From NCBI GenBank assembly GCA_014843695.1, contig CM026394.1:37705104-37769103 (forward strand): a DNA stretch of 64,000 nucleotides, in the 5' to 3' direction. Source of the DNA: Archivesica marissinica. Lineage: Eukaryota; Mollusca; Bivalvia; Venerida; Vesicomyidae. Positions 1 through 9,216 of this stretch are shown here, one piece after another. The notes beneath the pieces were generated by a model. The model was not told the DNA's origin and did not search any database. It was given only the letters and a program-made list of their open reading frames with translations. The position numbers were made by a program, and so were the translations under genes. Numbering within the stretch: the stretch's first letter is position 1; the number at the start of each line of letters is the position of its first letter.

Positions 1-516
1 CCAAATAAATAAAGCTAAAACAAAAAAACAACAAAACTAAACTAAAAAAAAAAAACCTGCGTGATGTCAATTTTCCTAAGCATTCCAAGAACTGGTAGTG
101 ACAGTGACTAAGTTCTCTATACAGACATGTTTAACCGAATTTATTATAAGAGTATGTTAAATTTACCGTTCTAGCAGACCTAATTATCATTTCTATCCAA
201 AAATGATATGTCCGAAATATGTGCAACACAGTGTGTTATATCTATGGTCGCCGGTACATTAATCTATATACGTGCACTATTCTTCATATATGTATTCAGC
301 CGATACGTCAAAGTCGATATGTCGAATTCTCCGGTTATCTCGAAATCCCGTTTCAGACACTATCATTTTACATATAATTGGATCTGTTTATATCGAATTT
401 CGGCTATGTCGAAGTATTTTGTTCGGTCAAACGGAATATGTATTCAGCCGATATTTCGTGACATAATATTATTCAATATCAAGTTGATCTACATGTGATT
501 AATATGCATTGGTATT
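1..516. other. Non-coding; partial dispersed repeat
   Basis: No convincing gene is seen. A segment around 318-425 reappears at about 40168-40300: both carry a stretch with cgtttcagacactatc, then catttta and catata, and end in atgtcgaagtattttgt. It is a fragment of a dispersed repeat of unknown class. The short ORFs here lie across this repeat and lack splice or coding signals. Confidence 0.5.
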
Positions 517-797
517 TGTGTGTTTTACGTTTATTTATCGTCGCTACCGGTTGCCCATATGAGCGACGCCTCCTGAAGAGATTAGTAATTTTAGATTTTT
601 GGAGGATAGTGCAATGATACAGACTGGGACCCATTCCAAAGTATCCTCTGGTTCTTATGCGTGCACGGTGTAAAGCACCGACACGGTTTAAAGTCCCATC
701 TGAAAGACTATTAATTTGATTAGGGACAGACGGTGGATCTAACCTACGATCCCTGGATTACCAGTCTTACGTGTTAACCACTGGACTACATATCCGT
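517..797 (-). mobile_element. SINE A (tRNA-derived), near full length
   Basis: This is the first of about two dozen copies of the dominant SINE. Read on its own strand the element has three parts. First is a tRNA-like head with a box-A-like segment, the CTGGA/TCCAG anticodon stem around loop CTGGTAA (anticodon GGT, Thr-like) and box B GGTTCGATCCC. Second is a body with GATGGGACGTTAAACCGAGG and the CACCGTGCACGTAAAAGAACC segment. Third is a 3' tail with a GTCGCT/AGCGAC hairpin around ATGGGCAACCGGT, ending in AATAAACGTAAAACAC. This copy has scattered mutations in the head. The body resembles the Meta-domain SINEs described from molluscs (recollection, not verified by search). Confidence 0.85.
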
Positions 798-1156
798 TAC
801 GGGTCGATCCATTGCTTATCCGATTGGAAAATAGCTTTACAGATTATCACAGTGGTTGGTACGTCGCTTACGCATCATCTATTCATCGTGTGTTCGATCT
901 TTGACATACCAGTACGATTTTCGACAGACTAGCAGGTATATATTTCTCTTTCTTCTTATTATGGTGCATAGTAGATGCAACATGCTTCATACAGAGCTCT
1001 ATCACACGTCCCACTATGGCTTAGTCGTACATGGTCTCGGGACTAACATCACCCGAGAGACTATGAATGGTAATAGTTAGAGAGAGGCTTCAAACATGGA
1101 TTATCACTGATCCGCTCCCAATATTCAGTTGCTAAAGTATTATTTAAAAAACTTAC

Positions 1157-1399
1157 CTCCTGTATTCCCGCCCATAGCGCCTCCTCCTGATACCCCGCCC
1201 ATTCCACCTGAAGATCCACTCATTGAACAGAACGGCCCAGTGCACCCATTAACCCTTCCGCCGCTTCCTCCCATCACAGCTGCGCCCATTCCCCCTCCCA
1301 TTCCAGCAACCTGCCCAGCGCAGAACGGGCCTGTGCAAGACCCGGAACTACCACCTCCCTGGTTACCACCGGATCCCGGAAACATAGGATTCATACCGC
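1157..1399 (-). CDS. Exon of Gly-rich protein with CTGPFC repeats (downstream exon)
   Basis: This is an internal exon of 243 nt. It is preceded on the minus strand by a pyrimidine-rich acceptor (ctccttccag) and followed by a strong donor (GGAG|GTAAGT). It starts and ends in phase 1, so the exon is symmetric. The translation is very rich in Gly, Met and Ser and contains the hexapeptide CTGPFC twice, about 30 residues apart. No stop occurs in the spliced frame. Joining it to the upstream exon at 2462-2803 restores a Gly codon (G|GC) and keeps the frame. Low complexity plus paired cysteines suggests an extracellular or structural protein, for example a matrix protein, but I do not recognise the family and no signal peptide exon is identified. 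Further exons must lie outside or remain unrecognised. Confidence 0.65.
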
Positions 1400-1521
1400 C
1401 TGGAAGGAGATGTGTAATGACATTTACCGGCACTGCCGAGTTTAATTATGCGCTGATAAAACAAAGTCCTTGTAATAGACGTGAATACATTAAATAGAAT
1501 GCTTTGTTTATTCAAATTCCA

Positions 1522-1770
1522 GGCTGTTCGATTAGCACAGTGGTTAGCACGCTCGCTTTTCACCAATGCAACCCGGGTTCGATCCTCGGACTTGGAAGTA
1601 TGTGAGATGGTACTGTGGTCGCCAGATCGGACAGGTGGGTTTTCTCCGGGTACTCCGGTTTCCTCCCACACGAATGACCAAATTTACGCTTTCATCCGCG
1701 CCAACGAGAGTGATTAATATAAGTTGTTAAAGCTTCGCAATCGTTGTTAAATAAATAAAAGTTTAAACTT
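1522..1770 (+). mobile_element. SINE C (tRNA-derived), full length
   Basis: It has a tRNA-like head with box A (TTAGCACAGTGG) and box B (GGGTTCGATCC). The body contains tgtggtcgccagatcgg, caggtgggttttctccgg and ggtttcctcccac. The 3' tail has gagagtgattaatataagtt and cttcgcaatcg, then AAATAAATAAA. It sits in the intron between the two Gly-rich exons, in the opposite orientation to the gene. Other copies or parts are at 31027-31402, 32512-32745 and 63065-63290. Confidence 0.8.
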
Positions 1771-2210
1771 TAAATAATTACTGATATGGCTTGTTTACGT
1801 TATACGAAATGTAGGTTAGAATGTTATTTACTTGCTATTTGTACGTGTTCACTATCTAACTGTCAAATTTCACATTGAAAGGTCAACCTCAAGGTCACGG
1901 TATATGGCTTATTTGAAAGGTCATAGTTTACTCTAGAAGTCATTGAGAGTGGACACTCAGCGGATCAAAGGCCTTGACCTATAGTTCTCCCAAATTCAAT
2001 TCCTCCTAGAACTCTCATATATACAGGTGCAGCTCTGAACAGGGTGTGTTTGTGATATTATGTTCACAGATGGTGTAGTGTATTAAATATATACTTGTAG
2101 TTTAAAAAACCGAAAATTATATTTTCTAATTTTAATTTTAAATGTGTGGTGCGATATTTATGACGAGGTGTATATATAACAGTAGAGTTTCATCAACTAT
2201 TTGAGATTTT

Positions 2211-2328
2211 GCAATGGGTCTCTGTCTGTATCATGCAGTATCCTCCAACATCTAAAATAACTAATCTCTTCAGGAGGCGTCGCTCATATGGGCAACTGGT
2301 AGCGACGATAAATAAACGTAAAACACAA
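2211..2328 (+). mobile_element. SINE A, 5'-truncated copy
   Basis: Only the last ~118 bp of SINE A are present, from GTCTCTGTCTGTATCAT through the hairpin tail to GTAAAACACA. The 5' truncation is typical of target-primed reverse transcription. It lies in the same intron as the SINE C copy, antisense to the Gly-rich gene. Confidence 0.8.
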
Positions 2329-2461
2329 CTATTTGAGTTATCCTGTTGACAGTCAGACACACACATACACATACAGTCGGACACACACGCAGCCATAAAC
2401 ATTAACCCCAATCAAGATTATGGGTGGGGTTAATGACCTTCAATTAAGAACGTTTTCTCAC

Positions 2462-2803
2462 CTGTTGATCTCGGACACATTGGCCCTGAGCATCCTGACG
2501 AAGATTTCCCGACTCCTGTGTTCCAGACATCCAATCCGCTCCCACTGCCTGCACTACCCTTGGTGGAGCCTGGTCCATTTTCCCATGGATTCATAGATCC
2601 TCCTTCTGCCGAATTACTCTTCTCCCAAGTATTTCCGATATTGGATCCAACATTCTGCCAAGCGTTTCCACGACCCGAATTATCTCTGTCATCTGTGCCT
2701 GTTCCAAGGGGCGCCTCGGTAGATCCCTTATTATTTACGGATTGTCCCCAATCACCATCACTACCCCCGGTTTTGATAGAAATGGTGTTCAGATCGTGTT
2801 TGT
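2462..2803 (-). CDS. Exon of Gly/Ser/Asn-rich protein with CSGPMC motif (upstream exon)
   Basis: This is a 342-nt internal exon, phase 1-1. The acceptor is good (a T-rich tract ending aacacag at 2804-2817) and the donor is ACAG|GTGAGAAAA. The 114-codon frame is open. Composition is high in Gly, Ser, Asn, Thr and Trp. Near its 3' end it carries CSGPMC, the same pattern C-[ST]-G-P-[FM]-C that occurs twice in the exon at 1157-1399, so both exons belong to one gene with a 1062-bp intron. Neighbours are only repeats: a TIR element begins about 18 bp upstream of the acceptor, which may affect the branch-point region. The function is unknown; a secreted matrix-type protein is an inference from composition and cysteine spacing. 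Confidence 0.6.
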
Positions 2804-2820
2804 CTGTGTTGAAAAAGTAA

Positions 2821-3222
2821 ATACAATCACACCTGTCTTACGCAGCCATCCAGTGAAACCACAGTGGCTGTTCAGTACAGGTAGCTACTTAACCCATTTC
2901 ATTCTTGATACCGTTCAAACAGTATTTGCTAAGAACATAGAGCCAGATCAGCCGCCATGGAATGTGCTGTCTGATCAGGCGCTATGCTGTTTGCTATTCA
3001 GATGATCTTGCTAAGACACTTGGCTATGTAGCAAACAACATAGATCCTGATCAGCATGCAGCGTCACGCTGCGGCTGATCTGGATCTATGTTGTTTGCAA
3101 AAGCCTTTAAATGTAGCCAGAATGAAATGGGTTAATAGAGGAGAAATGTATAATAGTAGAACATGTTTGAAATCGTGTTGGCTATCTAATGGAGGTGACC
3201 ACTAACACATGTTTGACTGTAC
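2821..3222. mobile_element. Short TIR element (family ACAGTCAAACCTGTGTTA)
   Basis: The left end (TACAATCACACCTGTCTTAC) and right end (AACACATGTTTGACTGTA) are imperfect inverted repeats. The inside holds a second imperfect inverted repeat (caaacaacatagatcctgat at about 3034 and gatctggatctatgttgttt at about 3077) and no ORF of note. Related ends occur at 31493-31637 and 60745-60870. It looks like a non-autonomous DNA element. Confidence 0.5.
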
Positions 3223-3386
3223 TTCTATTTTTTCATGTGAACTATTCTAATGTGATGTGATGTCGCTATAAAGGTAAGGTAAGAGAAATTTGGGGTATTA
3301 GAACTTGTGCTGTGCATAATGTTTTTGAATATCAAGCTATGTGGATTGATCATCACAGCATGTGCATGGTTTACGACAATAAAATA

Positions 3387-3387
<1 letters not shown>

Positions 3388-3446
<59 letters not shown>

Positions 3447-3493
3447 GCCTGCCTGCCTGCCTGCCTGCCTGTCTGTCTGTCTGTCTGTCTGTA

Positions 3494-3538
<45 letters not shown>
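3388..3538. repeat. Compound tetranucleotide microsatellite (TCTG)n/(CCTG)n
   Basis: About 150 bp of TCTG repeats contain an internal block of five or six GCCT units and one TATG interruption. Open frames across it are artefacts of the repeat. Confidence 0.95.
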
Positions 3539-4085
3539 GAAAGCTGCAATATCCCTGCTAATCGGATATTAAAAACTGCTCTAAAACAATTATAAGACAC
3601 TGAAATACAAACTAGGTACAATTGCACACTGATTAAGAATTGGTCATATGAAATCTAACTTCGCTTTGATCAGATCATAACGAATATGATTAGCAGAGAT
3701 ATTACAGACGAACTAAGACAATGCAGTTAGAAATACAAGAAATTGAAGAAGAATGTGTTGGGGTATAGAAGCGATTTCCTGCGTTTTCTGATTTAATGAG
3801 TATTCATTTTGTTAAAAATAGATTGTTTGTCTTTTCCTATTTTTATTTACATTGTTTACATTGCTATCAATAAATCATTTGTCCAAATTGAGGGTCTTCA
3901 ATAATGTTGGTAAAACTTGTGACCTTGTGTACATTTGCTTCTAAATTATAACAGTTTCACTCGTATAATAGTCGTTACATTTCATTTGTTGAACAATTAT
4001 TGTGCAGTATGTTATTTGAAAGCAATACAATACGTTTAAACTAAACACAAATTAGATGTATAATTATGTACTGACCTTCAGATCT
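3539..4085. other. Nothing recognised
   Basis: AT-rich sequence without an ORF of interest, splice-flanked exon or recognisable repeat. Confidence 0.5.
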
Positions 4086-4331
4086 CTAGCAGTCAACATT
4101 TTAGCAAATGGGTATTGTTTGCATTTTACTAATTTCATTTTTCTTCTTTTATTTGGCTTTGGATATTTTAACAGAGGCCGCTGCCTCCGTGTGGCTACGG
4201 GCCTGCCTCTAGCAGTCAACATTTTAGCAAATGGGTATTTTTTGCATTTTATTAATTTCATTTTTCTTCTTTTTTTTGGCTTTGGATATTTTAACCGAGG
4301 CCGTTGCCTCGGTGTGCCTCAGTGTGGCTAC
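4086..4331. repeat. Tandem duplication, 123-bp unit, two copies
   Basis: The segment starting ctagcagtcaacattttagc is repeated 123 bp later with a few substitutions (for example accgaggccgttgcctc against acagaggccgctgcctc). A third partial copy of its end (gtggctacgggcctgc) follows. The open frames spanning it reflect the duplication rather than a gene. Confidence 0.85.
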
Positions 4332-5079
4332 GGGCCTGCACATCAATACCTTGTTTTTCCTCGGTATCTATGCACCGACAGGACTGGCATCCATGACTAT
4401 TGGTTACTGCTCCGAGTGTGTAGCCGCTCGTACACGACAGCATGCACATGATCATGGTGTAACACTTCCTGTATGTTGTTCTATAAATAGCTGATAATGT
4501 GCTGGATACTGAAATAAAGCATGGTTAAGTTATTCAGTTTCAGTTTCAGAGTGTATTGGCATTAAACACAATTGTTCGTCGCCTATACAACATGTACGAC
4601 GGACAGTACATAATATACAATTACAATATAATACATGAGAAAAGCATGAAAACAAAATTAAAATGAATGGGTATCGTAGTTTGAAAATATATAATGAATA
4701 TACATACGTAAATGTGTTCATTGACAACTACCCTCTAATAACAGAAGAGTAAAAACGTAAAACGATCAGGGTCACATTTTTGAAAATTGGAGTTTGTACT
4801 GTATTAGCATGCCAGGGGAAATAATCTACTTATTTGTAGACAATAAATTGCTAAAATGATCATAGTCTCCCTTTGCTTTAACATTGATCAAATGCTATGA
4901 AATGATAAAATGATCAGGGTCCACTAGATGGTATCATGTGACCGAGATATCCAATGAAAATGTTGCAAAAAAGCAATATGGCTGCATCCATAGTAGAATT
5001 TATTCTGTAGAATGTTGACACTTTGATAGGTTTTAGAACTACTGTGGTGTATACTTTAGTAGTTTTAGAGTGTGAAATC
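4332..5079. other. Intergenic; possible 5' flank of the next ORF
   Basis: No gene is seen. The short motif gatcagggtc occurs at about 4765 and 4911. The last ~100 bp may be 5' untranslated sequence of the ORF starting at 5080. Confidence 0.4.
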
Positions 5080-5500
5080 ATGAATAACAGTGACACAGAG
5101 CATCCAGCTGTAACAGATAAACCTAGAAAGAGGAAAAAGAACGTTTCATCAAGAGAGAGTTGTAAAAGGCAAAAACTGTCTAGCCACAAAACAGGCCCAG
5201 ACTGTAAATGTAGTAGGCATAAGTGCTTTCAGAATGTTACACTGAGTGAAAGAGAAACACTGATAGAGATGATAAACTCTCGCAAAACCAAAGATAAACA
5301 GGATGCTCTCTTGTCTACGTGTATCCACCTGGAATCTATTGAGCGGAGGCGTCCTCGGAAAGATGAACAGGATGCTCTCTTGTCTACGTGTATCCACCTG
5401 GAATCTATTGAGCGGAGGCGTCCTCGGAAAGATGAACAGGATGCTCTCTTGTCTACGTGTATCCACCTGGAATCTATTGAGCGGAGGCGTCCTCGGAAAG
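5080..5500 (+). CDS. Partial ORF, Cys/Lys-rich N-terminus, truncated by assembly gap
   Basis: The start is the ATG at 5080 (MNNSDTEHP...). The frame stays open to the gap, giving at least 140 codons. Residues about 15-45 are strongly basic (KPRKRKKN, KRQK), a likely nuclear signal. A cysteine cluster C-K-C-x3-K-C-F follows, then ERETLIEMI and a Gln/Arg segment. The last part is a tandem in-frame 23-residue repeat, three copies, containing LLSTCIHLESIERRRPRK. From memory, the C-x-C-x3-K-C-F followed by a K-Q-D and Arg-rich segment resembles the N-terminal region of multi-copy, probably transposon-derived metazoan proteins; I cannot verify this. Sequence beyond the gap does not continue this protein: it is a SINE. 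Confidence 0.45.
5293..5500 (+). repeat. 69-bp in-frame tandem repeat, three copies, at the gap edge
   Basis: Copies occupy 5293-5361, 5362-5430 and 5431-5499; base 5500 could begin a fourth. Copies two and three are identical and copy one differs at one position (gataaa against gatgaa). The unit length is a multiple of three, so the frame is kept. The array may extend into the gap or be an assembly artefact. Confidence 0.9.
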
Positions 5501-6500
5501 NNNNNNNNNNNNNNNNNNNNNNNNNNNNNNNNNNNNNNNNNNNNNNNNNNNNNNNNNNNNNNNNNNNNNNNNNNNNNNNNNNNNNNNNNNNNNNNNNNNN
5601 NNNNNNNNNNNNNNNNNNNNNNNNNNNNNNNNNNNNNNNNNNNNNNNNNNNNNNNNNNNNNNNNNNNNNNNNNNNNNNNNNNNNNNNNNNNNNNNNNNNN
5701 NNNNNNNNNNNNNNNNNNNNNNNNNNNNNNNNNNNNNNNNNNNNNNNNNNNNNNNNNNNNNNNNNNNNNNNNNNNNNNNNNNNNNNNNNNNNNNNNNNNN
5801 NNNNNNNNNNNNNNNNNNNNNNNNNNNNNNNNNNNNNNNNNNNNNNNNNNNNNNNNNNNNNNNNNNNNNNNNNNNNNNNNNNNNNNNNNNNNNNNNNNNN
5901 NNNNNNNNNNNNNNNNNNNNNNNNNNNNNNNNNNNNNNNNNNNNNNNNNNNNNNNNNNNNNNNNNNNNNNNNNNNNNNNNNNNNNNNNNNNNNNNNNNNN
6001 NNNNNNNNNNNNNNNNNNNNNNNNNNNNNNNNNNNNNNNNNNNNNNNNNNNNNNNNNNNNNNNNNNNNNNNNNNNNNNNNNNNNNNNNNNNNNNNNNNNN
6101 NNNNNNNNNNNNNNNNNNNNNNNNNNNNNNNNNNNNNNNNNNNNNNNNNNNNNNNNNNNNNNNNNNNNNNNNNNNNNNNNNNNNNNNNNNNNNNNNNNNN
6201 NNNNNNNNNNNNNNNNNNNNNNNNNNNNNNNNNNNNNNNNNNNNNNNNNNNNNNNNNNNNNNNNNNNNNNNNNNNNNNNNNNNNNNNNNNNNNNNNNNNN
6301 NNNNNNNNNNNNNNNNNNNNNNNNNNNNNNNNNNNNNNNNNNNNNNNNNNNNNNNNNNNNNNNNNNNNNNNNNNNNNNNNNNNNNNNNNNNNNNNNNNNN
6401 NNNNNNNNNNNNNNNNNNNNNNNNNNNNNNNNNNNNNNNNNNNNNNNNNNNNNNNNNNNNNNNNNNNNNNNNNNNNNNNNNNNNNNNNNNNNNNNNNNNN
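5501..6500. other. Assembly gap (1000 N)
   Basis: Exactly 1000 N, probably a placeholder of unknown true length. Open frames reported across it are meaningless. Confidence 1.
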
Positions 6501-6548
6501 TGTACGTAGAGAGATAATGTTAATGTGTCAGCATCCACTTCGTGAACG

Positions 6549-6622
6549 TGTTTGTGTTTTACGTTTATTTATCGTCGCTACCGGTTGCTCATATGAGCGA
6601 CGCCTCCTGAAGAGATTAGTCA
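6549..6622 (-). mobile_element. SINE A, 3' tail fragment
   Basis: Only the last ~74 bp (tail hairpin and terminal AAACACAAAC) are present. The break falls at gattagtc, where the repeat at 6623 begins. Confidence 0.8.
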
Positions 6623-6736
6623 TCGATTCACTGTTTTTGATATTCGGCGTATTTCTGAAATATCATATAGAAACATATGCTTGCGTTTGTTATTGGTTGT
6701 CTCCCTTGCACTGTTATATCGTCAGATTCGACAGTG
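6623..6736. repeat. ~113-bp dispersed repeat beside SINE A
   Basis: It begins atcgattcactg, contains tgcttgcgtttgttattgg and cttgcactg, and ends gattcgacag. It is about 85-90% identical to 9729-9842. In both places a SINE A 3' end follows directly or within 15 bp. Confidence 0.75.
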
Positions 6737-6994
6737 TGTGTGTGTTTTACGTTTATCTATCGTCGCTACCGGTTGCCCATATGAAAATATTAGTCATTTT
6801 AGAGTGTTGGAGGATAATTCAATGATACAGACAGAGACCCACTCCAGAGTCTCCTCTGGTTCTTTTACGTGCACGATGTAAAGCACCGACACGAGAGATC
6901 GGTGTTTAAAACCCTATATGAAAGACTAATAATTGTATTAGGGTCAGACGTGGGATCGAGCCTGCGATCCCTGGATTACCAGTCCAGCGTGTTT
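6737..6994 (-). mobile_element. SINE A, truncated in the tRNA head
   Basis: Tail, body and box B are present. A ~10-bp deletion removes GAGCGACGCC of the tail hairpin, and the copy stops at the anticodon arm (cagcgtgtt). Confidence 0.8.
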
Positions 6995-7026
6995 TAAGTG
7001 TATCGAAATTAAATTCTTGATCGCCA

Positions 7027-7162
7027 CGAGGGAGAGAGAAGAGGCACTGTGGATTTTAAATGCATCGCCTAAGGGCACACTCGTAACGGCTCCAGCGGGG
7101 CTCGAACTCCGGACATTTCGCACCTGAAGCGAACGCGCGTCCACTGCGCCAACACGACTTCC
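7027..7162 (-). mobile_element. SINE B (tRNA-derived), 3'-truncated
   Basis: The head (box A TAGCGCAGTGG-like, anticodon stem TTCGC/GCGAA, box B GAGTTCGAGCC) and the first part of the body (CCTCTTCTCTCTCCCTCGTGG) are present, while the 3' tail is missing. It abuts the truncated SINE A just before it. Confidence 0.8.
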
Positions 7163-7176
7163 AGTTTTTTGTTAGT

Positions 7177-7544
7177 GTTTAAAGTCACAATTGAACGACT
7201 GTTACTGTTACTAGGGTCAGACGGGGGGTCGTACATTGCAACGTTCTAAAATAGTATTCCAATTAGCACATAGTGACGGTAACACGCGGTGCAGAAACAC
7301 ATTAAATATTCTGTAAGCAAGCGTTGCACCGACCGTCAATCTAAGATAACAAACAATGCGCAAAAACTGCTACATAACCAAAGGACACCTTTATAAAACA
7401 TAAATGTCTCGCCATATGCAAATACCGTTATTCGATAGACTATTTAGGTAAGCAATCGGAATGCTGCAATTCGTACCTAAGTCTAAGTGGCTATTTAAAG
7501 CCCCTATACGCGCTTACTTAGAATGTGATGCACACCAAGATACC
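7177..7544. other. SINE A fragment, then nothing recognised
   Basis: Positions 7177-7228 carry a decayed piece of SINE A (actgttactgttactagggtcagacgggg). The rest to 7544 has no gene or known repeat. Confidence 0.45.
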
Positions 7545-7555
7545 AAGGGACATTC

Positions 7556-7788
7556 GGAAGTCGTGATAGCGCAGTGGTAGCGCGTTCGCTTCAGGTGCGA
7601 AAGGTCTGGAGTTCGAGCCCCGCTGGAGCCATTACGAGTGTACCCTTGATGAAGGCATTTAACTTCCACATTGCCTCTTCTCTCTCCCTCGTGGCGATGG
7701 ATTCCATCAGGAATGAGGTCTCGAGAGTGATTAATATAAGTTGCAAGAACTTGTTTCGCAATCGAGCTAAAATAAATTTGTATAAACT
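7556..7788 (+). mobile_element. SINE B, complete, with target-site duplication
   Basis: This is the reference copy of SINE B. The head is gtcgtgatagcgcagtggta, the anticodon loop TTCAGGT gives CAG (Leu-like), and box B is GAGTTCGAGCC. The body is CATTGCCTCTTCTCTCTCCC. The tail contains gagagtgattaatataagtt, gcaagaacttgtttcgcaat and AAAATAAATTTG. An 11-bp perfect target-site duplication, aagggacattc, flanks it at 7545-7555 and 7789-7799, so the insertion is relatively recent. Confidence 0.92.
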
Positions 7789-7868
7789 AAGGGACATTCA
7801 GTCAGTTTAAGAAATCACACGACTTTCGTATACGAAACACAAACTGAAGCTCATTCGGGTCGGTGTGC

Positions 7869-8050
7869 TCGTGTTTTACGTTTATTTATCGTCGCTACCG
7901 GTTGCCCATATGAGCGACGCCTCCTGAGGAGATATGTCATTTTAGATTTTTGGAGGATAGTGTAATGATACAGACAGAGACCCATTCCAGAGTCTCCTCT
8001 GGTTCTTTTACGTGCACGGTGTAAATCCCTGGATTCCAAGTCCATTAGTG
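7869..8050 (-). mobile_element. SINE A with internal deletion
   Basis: Tail and body run to gtgcacggtgtaa and jump directly to the anticodon arm (atccctggattccaagtcca). The central part and box B are lost. Confidence 0.75.
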
Positions 8051-8092
8051 TGATCGCCCCATTACATGCACAATTCCAACTGTGAATGGTTA

Positions 8093-8225
8093 GCATTAAT
8101 AATAATAATAATAATAATAATAACAATAACAATAATAATAATAATAATAAAGACTTTATTTAAAGAGAGAACTCACTTGAACAATTAAGTCAATCTACCA
8201 TGAGGCCCTCAACAAATTAAAACAT
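8093..8225 (-). mobile_element. Retrotransposon 3' end with (ATT)n tail
   Basis: On the minus strand a 3'UTR-like segment (gagggcctcatggtagattg, then aagtgagttctctctttaaa) ends in aataaagtctttatt followed by an (ATT)n run of about 50 bp. This has the form of the end of a LINE with a microsatellite tail. The class is inferred from form only. Confidence 0.45.
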
Positions 8226-8372
8226 GAAATAGCATAATGAAACATGTAAACAGTAAGGTAAAGTTGGAGATTGGCGGATGATCGAACGTTTTGAGTTCGA
8301 ACATCGGAAGTAAATCTGCATTCAAGGAACAGAACAGAACACATAGTGTATTAGACTTAAGCATTAAGCTTA

Positions 8373-8898
8373 AGATCGATTGCGAAACAAGTTTTTACAA
8401 CATTAGATTAATCGCTCTCGAGACATAATTCCTGATGGAATCCATCACAACGGCGGAGAGAGGTGAAATAATATGCAATATAAGTGTCTTGCTCTTGCCT
8501 AAGGACACACTCGTAACGGCTACAACTGGGCCTCCGGGCCTTTCGCACCTGAAGCCAACGCGATACAACCTCGCTATTACCGCGATACCACTACGCTATC
8601 ACAGCGATATAACTACGCTATCACCGCGATACGACTACGCTATCACCGCGATACCAATACGCTATCACCGCGATACAACTGCGCTATCACCGCGATACAA
8701 CTGCGCTATCACCGCGATACCAATACGCTATCACCGCGATACAACTGCGCTATCACCGCGATACCAATACGCTATCACCGCGATACAACTGCGCTATCAC
8801 CGCGATACCAATACGCTATCACCGCGATACAACTGCGCTATCACCGCGATACCAATACGCTATCACCGCGATACAACTGCGCTATCACGACTTCCACA
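8373..8898 (-). mobile_element. SINE B interrupted by an expanded A-box array
   Basis: Tail (gattgcgaaacaagttttta), body and a degraded box B region are present. The head, where a single copy of cgctatcacgacttcc is expected, is replaced by a tandem array (8563-8887) that ends in the normal SINE start gcgctatcacgacttcc. Confidence 0.75.
8563..8887 (-). repeat. 22-bp array made of SINE B pol III A-box region
   Basis: About 14-15 units alternate two versions on the plus strand: accgcgatacaactgcgcta and accgcgataccaatacgcta, each followed by tc. Read on the SINE strand the unit contains GATAGCGCAGTTGTATCGCG, a match to the box A of SINE B (TAGCGCAGTGGTAGCGCG). The open frame across the array is a repeat artefact. 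Confidence 0.85.
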
Positions 8899-9112
8899 AA
8901 GAAACACATACTTATAATATGAAGAATACAGTTACTGGTGATTTTCTAAATAGAATAACCCTAAAGGGACACCATACTTTACAGGGAACAGTTCATATAC
9001 ATGTATGGACAAATCATTTTAAATCGTTTTCACTGTTTTAACTGCCTTATCTTCAAAATGATCAACAGCTGGGGAGCTTAACCCGATGTGTGTCTAACAA
9101 ATTATATAACAC

Positions 9113-9216
9113 CGTGGCGATGGATTCATCAGGAATGAAGTCTCGAGAATGATTAATATAAGTTGCATGATCTTGTTTCGCAATCGAGCTAAACTAAATA
9201 TATACTTAAACACAAT
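9113..9216 (+). mobile_element. SINE B, 3' fragment
   Basis: It starts at ccgtggcgatggattcat and includes the tail gagaatgattaatataagtt and tgtttcgcaatcgagctaaa. Confidence 0.75.

Noticed and set aside
1129..1497. Proline-rich plus-strand frame
   Set aside because: It is the antisense of the Gly-rich exon, which has splice signals on the minus strand.
2518..2820. Proline/leucine-rich plus-strand frame
   Set aside because: Antisense shadow of the 2462-2803 exon.
3312..3627. Frames across the TCTG microsatellite
   Set aside because: Tetranucleotide repeats are open in all frames; no gene context.
5023..6825. Frames running through the N gap
   Set aside because: The gap is 1000 N. Sequence on the right of it is SINE, unrelated to the protein on the left.
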